Source: Neodidymelliopsis sp. IMI 364377
Taxonomy: Eukaryota > Ascomycota > Dothideomycetes > Pleosporales > Didymellaceae
Direction: 5' to 3'
Assembly (NCBI GenBank): GCA_027946375.1
Contig: JAPEUT010000020.1
Coordinates: 99,581 to 163,580, forward strand
Length of the DNA: 64,000 bases
The translations under genes and the position numbers were made by a program. This document shows positions 57,562-64,000 of the stretch, piece by piece. The number at the start of each line of letters is the position of its first letter. Within the stretch, counting starts at the first letter, position 1. The notes under the pieces were generated by a model. The model searched no databases, was not told the origin of the DNA, and was given only the letters and a program-made list of their open reading frames with translations.

Positions 57562-60500
57562 TGAGCAATGACTTCATCGCCAGGCGCTATTGTCGCCGAT
57601 GTCTCTGCAGCGCTGCGGTGCACGGCATCGTCTCCCCGCGAACTTCCCTGCCTGCCAGTCATGCCGTGTACTTCGATCCAACCTACTAACGGCGTCCCAG
57701 TGCCACGGCCAGCATCAGCCTCGATTGGGTGGCTGACTCCGGAGCGTCAGTATTGAAGCAGCAGCAAGTCCATCCAACAGATCGAACTCTGCCACTTACT
57801 GAGTCCTCTGTTGCAGGCTCAGAATCTAGCTCCAGCCAGCCTGACAGTCCGTAGTCTTTGCACGAGAGTCAGCTTACGCATTGACCATTTTGATAGAAAG
57901 TTTCAGCTCGCGGCGTGTCCTGAATACTGCCAACGACAATTAAACATGCATGGACTCTAGCCCCAGGATTGGTCACCTGGGGTGTACGAGCACACAATCC
58001 CTTTGGAGTGGATTTGCGCGACGTCCACCAATTCAGGCCTTGGACCCTCTGAAAGGCGACCTTCTAGCCTGGGCAGTTACACAGTTCGTGCCAACTTGAT
58101 GCCATTTATGCCATCAACACAGCAGCATTCTTAATCGCTTAACACGATAGGGGCATGCTCTGGCTACGTGGTGGGTACAACTATCCCAAAAATCACGTCT
58201 CTACTACGAGATCAATTGTTGAAAGCTTGCAAGCACTCTACACCACATCAGCAGTAGTTTGAAACAGACAGAGGGGCATACACTTTATGCAACTAGTTTC
58301 CGCTCCCTAAGAGGATCAGATCTCCAGCATCGACAATCGGTGAGCCGCTCAGCAACGGCGTATCTCGAACGTAGCACACAAAGATGTCCATGCTTCCAGT
58401 ACGAGCTTAAATTTACAGTAACGCTACTGGCCCTGGAAGAGATCGTGATGGCAATGAAATGCAATGTTCTCTGCTAGCATCCACTCGGTCTTTCAGACTC
58501 AGTTCAACTCAGTGGTATGTCTCGTCTGTAAGAGCATGTCGAGAGATCGCCGCAGACCTCGCGCCACTCCAGGTCTTGAGCCGTGTCTTTTCAAAGTCCA
58601 CGTTTTGCACTGCCTCTGCTCGGCCTGTTCTCAGACATCGACGCATCGGCCACGCAACACTTTGCCTCGGCGTAGCGGCTCCTTCCGTCATACAAAGTGG
58701 AGCGTACCCTGGCGATTCCCGGATTTGACATTGGACTCATCTTGCTGTTCCGCACAGTGATTGTAGAGTCTAACAAATCAATCATCTGAGTAATGTCACC
58801 ACTAACGATGGCTACCCCGCTACCCTTGGGCTTCTACGACTGGACCGATGTGGACCGACGATGGTTTACGTACGCCAGCTGTCAATTCGCTTGCACCAGT
58901 CACCACTGCAAGTAGACAGTTAGGAAACATCAACATGTACCTTGCACGACAAGTAGTATGTGTGACCACTTGAAGCCCAGAGGCAAATGACATGCATGTT
59001 ATCAGATCCCGCTCGTCTCAATACCACGGCTCTCGGCAGCACTGCGAAGTCAAGTTTGGTACCACTTGAAACTTCATCATCGATACGATGGACTTGCAGC
59101 ATCACTTGCAACACTATATCGGAGCAGTGATCGATGCGTGACAGCGCAGGTCTACCAACTTCTTGGTATGCAACGCGACAGAACCAGTAATCAATCGTGC
59201 CTAAAGCCCCGTTTGCAACGGGGTGTACCATAGGTCAATATCCCTATGACCCTAAACCTGCTAATATTCGATTCCAGCGAGGGTGTTTTGTCTGCAATTG
59301 GCCTGCGCCCAACATCGAATAGTTCGTGATACTGGCTGCAGGTCGACCTTGTGGCATATAGCCAGACTCAGGCCTTGCCTTCCCCAGTTTCGCGATATCC
59401 GAGAGCATGCATCGCTACTTCGTTGGGCTGGCCTCTCTGAGATTGAGAGATCTGACACGTCTTCGCCAAAGAGCATCAAACAATGCCTCATCCATGTGGG
59501 ACTCCACACGCTAGCAATCGAGTCAGGCGTCGTTTGCCCGATAAGCGAACGGCAAGCGCTTCGCAGACCCGAAACAACACCAATGCACGTCGCTACAAAC
59601 GTCCAACCTCATTGCGAATCCGATATCGAGGCCACATGAATGCGAGGTCGGACTCAACCAAGGCTAAAATAACACTCGACAAGAGAGGACTTCTAGTTGG
59701 ATGATCTACACTGACATGTTCACAAATCAGAGCAATCATGACAACCTCATCATGGTTGTGCTGACAAGGATCTCAGACCCCTCACACGAGCGCAGCAGGG
59801 CAGGATCACCATACTACTCTAACATCGACCTTGCCACACGCCTCATTTATGCACAGCTTTGACAGCGTTCGATTTGTGGACATGTCAGGAACCATATCCA
59901 CGCGAAAACGATCCTGCATGTGGCGGCTGTTATCGCAGGGGTTGATGCAAGATCATGCAGTCCCTTGTCGGCGCCTGACTGTATCCGACAACAACTCCAT
60001 TGTCGTCAATCAGATTCGGTGGTTACGATGCGAAAACGACCATCTGCCGTCCACAGTTATGCGAATATGATGTAAACCCTGTGGGGGACTGCCTTATCCC
60101 ATCTATAGTGCGCTAGCTCGATAATGCAGTGCCAGCGATGCCGACAACAGTTCATTTGACCTGCTGCAACTCACTCAAAGCGACAACTCCTAACACAAGA
60201 TCAACCTCCGATCGGTAATCTTGGGCGAGAAGGTGGAATCTCACGCGCGCAAGATCTCGTGCTACCTCATCCTTCTCGGTCCTCATACAGCATGGTATCG
60301 CAAGGCTAATTCTTCCGTTCTAGCAATCTCTCGAGTGCGGTTTCGAAACGGCCTCCGCGACCCGACAGAGGGGTTCATCCGCACTGTTCCGATTGACAGA
60401 CTCGGTTTCGATGCAAGATGCTACGCTACCTGTCTGAATCGACACACTCCGTCATGGTATTGAGTAACGGTACATGGTATCTTCGAATGATGACAGTGAT

Positions 60501-62027
60501 CGAGAGCAAACTTGAATACCTCATTGACCTGTATACAGCTTAATTTGACCCGTAGCCACTGAATTCACATCCACAATGCAGAATCTCTGTGCAGCTGCAA
60601 CATCACCCCGAGGATCAACCGAAGGAGACTGTTGGAACATGTACCTGCACTTTGAGATATGCGTCCAGGATACCTGAATTGCACGACCGGAAACACTTCC
60701 GGGACTCGATAAAGTCCTGTCAGTCTCCGCTGTCAACAACGCCCAAGGCATATGCCGCGTCTCCACTCATGACATCCCGCTACTGGGTGCAAAAACCACT
60801 ACACCGACGTAACACGAGCGCCGTGGCAGCGATCCAAAACAAGATCTGAGGACGACTTTTCACGATCCTGCACCTCGTCCGTTCCCCACTCTCTCCTCGA
60901 GTTCGCCGACCTGAATCTGCAGGCCGCCCAATACGGACGGTTATGATCAAATCAGATCGTACTCGGCTGTGTACCCCAGCACGACCAGTGTGGCACTAAT
61001 CCCAGTTGGACGCAAAGCGCATGGCACGCTGCAGCTGCACGATGCTGCACGATGCGGCGACAGATGCAGGCGCAAACCCTGGACCCATGGAACTCGGTGC
61101 ATTCTGTACCACGGCGATGAGACGTGTAATTTCTGTAGACGCTGCGAGGGGTCGATGAGCGGATGGTTGCTGCCGAGTGCCGGCAAGTCAGGTGAGATGG
61201 GAGACGAAGATGTGTCATTTGGGGATTCCAACCTCGGTGCACGCCCGAGTGTGATGTGACGGAGGTGGAGACGCAAATTCCAGTTCCCGATGGTCGTGTG
61301 ACTTTTGTTGGTTCATCGGGCTGTTCGAGTTAGGCCGGCAAGGGTGGGAAATCTCAGACGCCGTGAGGTAGGCACGTTCTGCTTCATTGCTGTGCATGTG
61401 CATGGCCGTGTCCACTGGAGGCCTCACGAGAGTGCGTTTCAAAGTCGATAGTCGATCAGGTCATGTTTGTTGGGGTGTTCTGGGAGTGCACATTCGAAAT
61501 AACGACCACATTCGAATCAACAGGCTATGAAATATCCACAATCAATCACATTCTATTACAATCCAACACCACCCAGATATCAGCAAACGCGTACCAAACC
61601 TCCTCCCGCTCACCCATCCACTGGTCACAATCAAACCAATACCATCCATAGTCTTAGCAGCGAGTGATGAATCCAGCACCTAACTACGGCAAACTATCTG
61701 ATACTCGTTGTGATTATGTGCTGCATGTATCTATTCCTCCCCTCTGCGTATTCAATACTATCTCCCTATAAAGTCTAACTTACACCACGCACGTACTTGG
61801 AGATATCTATATTCCTAGGTTTAACTTGACCTACTTATCACGCACTCTTGATTTACCTCTCTACCTCTCTCTCTACCTCTTTACTAACTAACTCCTTAAC
61901 CTACTACCCTACTATTTGCCTTAATGTTAAGAAGGGAAAAAAGGAAGGAGTTTCTTAAAGGTTTAGAAGATGGTGTTTACTACTTTACTTCTTTATAAGC
62001 TGTTTAGTTTGCTTGGCTTAGGGTTAT

Positions 62028-62232
62028 AGTGTAGTGTAGTACAGTATAGTATAGAGAAGAGTAAGAAAGAGAAGAGAAGGGGAGGTTAGGAGGGAGAGTA
62101 GAGTAGTGTAGAGTAGTAGAAGAAATAGATTTATCTATCTCCCTCTTCTCCCTCTTCTCCCCTTTACCTCCTACCCTCTAAAGACGTAGAAGAAATTCAC
62201 GTCAAGATAGCATTTCCGTACTACACTACACT
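62028..62232. repeat. foldback-like low-complexity element
   Basis: AGTGTAGTGTAGTA at 62028-62041 recurs as its exact reverse complement at 62219-62232. Inside these arms a purine-rich run (about 62055-62105) is followed by a pyrimidine-rich run (about 62138-62178), so the strand could fold back on itself over about 200 bases. No target-site duplication or transposase is evident. It could be a MITE relic or a simple-sequence palindrome. Confidence 0.5.
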
Positions 62233-62749
62233 GCACTACCCTATACTACTAACCTCTCACCCCTAACCCCGTCTCATGCTTTTACTTTACGAAGCAGACT
62301 CGGTTCAACAATACAGATGTTTGGTGTGGAGAAGCGCCAAATGGGCAAGAAGAGGGGATTCCCATTCGCAGGGTTTGGTTCAAGTCAAGTCAAGTCAAGA
62401 CAATTCAGATCTGTTCAATTCGGTTCATCTTATGTCCTTGCAGTCCACTCTACTGACTAACTGCTCCATCCATCCATACATATAAGCCAACCCAATCCAA
62501 CCCGAGACGACACGACACGACACCCCTTTTAGTAGTTTATCAATGGTATAAGAAAAAGCACAGCAATTCGCAACAGCAACAGCAACGTCAAGGCCACCAG
62601 CGCGGTGAGACCTCGATACTCGGTCGCGGGATATCGGCCACAATGGTCTGCATCTGGGCCTCGAGCTCTGCGGTTGAGGCGCGCCGAGGGGCGGCGGGGG
62701 CGGGGTGGCTTCGAGGAGACACAGACTGGGTAGGACGATGGTGGGCCGA

Positions 62750-64000
62750 CTATGGTCCCGTGTACCTATCGAATCTGGAGGAGGTCAGTGGTGGTTCGAG
62801 GGTGAGGGGAGAGAAGGTACTGACTTCCAGATACGGGCGCGCATGTCACCACTGCCGGTGGCGAAGACGCCTCCCGTCGGGCTGGGAGCGACGGAAATGA
62901 CTGCGAGGCGTTAGTCTAGCACTACAATGTCAATACTCCAATACGTACCAGAGTTCTTGTGGCCCTGCAACATGAGCTGCGCAACACCGTTGATGGGATC
63001 CCAGAACTGGACACCACGGTCCTTGGAACCACTGAGGACCCAGTCGCCGTGGGGGGTGAGGGCGACGCTGAGAACAAAGTCCTTGTGGCCCTCAAAGGTG
63101 CGGACGCACTTGCCGCCGGGAGCGCCTCCAGGGACGAAACGCGTGGGGGTGGTGAGCTCCCACATCTTGATGGTCTTGTCCAGACTGCCACTGACAAGAC
63201 GGCCGCCAGAAGGAGCAAAGGCAACACTATAGACGCTGTCCTTGTGGCCAAACTCGCCCTCGAGACGGACGACAAGCTGTCCGCTCTGAATGTCCCAGAC
63301 GCGAACGCTCTTGTCGAGCGAACCGGCGGCAACAAACAGGTTATCGGGAGAGATGGCGACCGTGGTGACGCCGTCTTCGATGGAGAAGTTGGCAATCTGC
63401 GAGTTAGACTCGAGATCCCAGAGGCGAACACTGCGATCACCGCTACCAGAGGCAATGATCCTGCCGTTGCGGGCAAAGTCCAAGCTGTAAATGTCCTGCT
63501 CGTGACCAGTAAACTGGTGCTTGATGGTGCGGGTTGCAATGTCCCAGACGCGGATGACCTTGTCTTCGGCGCCGGTAGCCAGGTACTGGCCGTTGGGGCT
63601 GAAGCACACGCTCCTGATGTAGAGATCGCCGTCCTCGGGCAGGCTGCCGTCCTGGAGGTGGGCAACGGGGTTTCCCGTCTCGACGTCGAAGATCTGGGCA
63701 GAGCGGTTGCAGCCCGTGGCGACGTAGCGGCCGTCGAGACTGAAGCGCACGCAGCAGACGACGCTCTGGTGAGGCAGGTTGTGGATCAGGTCGACGTCGA
63801 GGACGCGCCTGGTGCGGGGGTTGAAGACGGCATACCAGTCGTCGCCTTCCCGCTTGAACTGGGCGGGCAGCTGCTCGACGTCGAGGTCGGCGAGCGTGTT
63901 CTGGTGGGCCAGCGTGGCCTGGTTCTGGGCCATGAGGGCGTTTTGCTGGTGGTGGGGAGGCGGCGTAGGTCGGGGCACCTGGGGCGATCCAGGGTAGGGG
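62750..64000 (-). CDS. Tup1-type WD40 transcriptional corepressor, partial
   Basis: The C-terminal half of the gene is in the window; the 5' part lies beyond 64000. Exons seen are 62949 to the window edge, 62825-62900 and 62750-62774, with phases closing and the final reading DMRARIWKFDRYTGP. WD40 blades are regular: VVCCVRFSLDGRYVATG, YIRSVCFSPNGQYLATG..KVIRVWDI, IYSLDFARNGRIIASG..SVRLWDL, TTVAISPDNLFVAAG..SVRVWDI, VYSVAFAPSGGRLVSG..TIKMWEL, and FVLSVALTPHGDWVLSG. A linker DLDVEQLPAQFKREGDDWYAVFNP precedes them, as in Tup1/RcoA. The N-terminal tetramerisation helix should be outside the window. With Ssn6 it represses many genes, including carbon- and development-related ones, by recruiting deacetylases. 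An intron just inside the window near 63979 cannot be excluded. Confidence 0.93.

Larger units (their letters stand above)
55745..62749. other. 7-kb gene-poor interval upstream of the C2H2 gene
   Basis: I examined all frames and found only short, motif-free ones. Features seen are a CCG tandem at about 57536-57561, a perfect 7-base hairpin at about 59203-59219 and the low-complexity TA-, GTA- and purine-rich section from 61750 to 62260. There may be a long 5' leader or a non-coding transcript for the C2H2 gene. Confidence 0.5.

Noticed and set aside
1..64000. tRNA genes
   Set aside because: I looked for GGTTCGA/GGTTCAA T-arm words with a matching acceptor stem and found none. A tRNAscan-type search would be decisive.

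Overview
This window comes from a filamentous ascomycete nuclear genome, probably a Dothideomycete and perhaps Pleosporales (the lineage is inference). Genes are monocistronic and carry short introns of about 45-120 bases with GT(A/G)NGT donors, CTAAC/CTGAC branch points and YAG acceptors. The protein set is also fungal: Pex3, an RFX factor, Tup1, LysM/WSC and GH18 secreted proteins, Zn2Cys6 and C2H2 factors, a SAC3 mRNA-export scaffold. I found no tRNA, rRNA, CRISPR array or intact transposon. Exon boundaries below were worked out by reading splice signals and checking phase by hand; most multi-exon models close in frame.

Layout. 0.8-2.3 kb: broken SRPK-type kinase gene (one frameshift, one stop). 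2.3-4.7 kb: alpha/beta hydrolase and a LysM+WSC secreted protein. 5.5-9.9 kb: SAC3. 10.7-13.0 kb: DUF2841-like protein. 13.0-17.0 kb: no confident gene, with simple repeats and a G-poor polypyrimidine tract. 17.0-22.1 kb: full-length ABCC transporter. 23.0-26.3 kb: methionine aminopeptidase 2 and a secreted GH18 chitinase, only 132 bases apart. 26.9-27.9 kb: a very short Zn2Cys6 gene and a possible 65-aa gene. 28.6-31.4 kb: ARMT1-like phosphatase and an F-box-like gene, divergent over 211 bases. 32.2-35.5 kb: a small orphan gene and a nuclear factor with a Cys-rich basic motif. 36.5-42.9 kb: Pex3, a GT8 glycosyltransferase, an F-box-like protein and Yop1. 43.7-49.4 kb: RFX factor (divergent from Yop1), a class I/II aminotransferase and a second F-box-like gene. 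49.4-54.2 kb: no confident gene. 54.2-55.7 kb: C2H2 transcription factor. 55.7-62.7 kb: 7 kb without a confident gene, upstream of the C2H2 gene. 62.75 kb to the edge: Tup1 C-terminal half, cut by the window end.

The genes are mostly housekeeping and regulatory and do not form an evident pathway cluster. Apart from the hydrolase, the aminotransferase and the transporter, nothing suggests a secondary-metabolite cluster. The features most worth a second look are the doubly disabled kinase, the Zn2Cys6 gene that consists of little more than its DNA-binding head, a 48-base in-frame optional intron, catalytic residues encoded by a 28-base microexon, the very long non-coding flanks of the C2H2 regulator, and a foldback-like low-complexity element near 62.1 kb.
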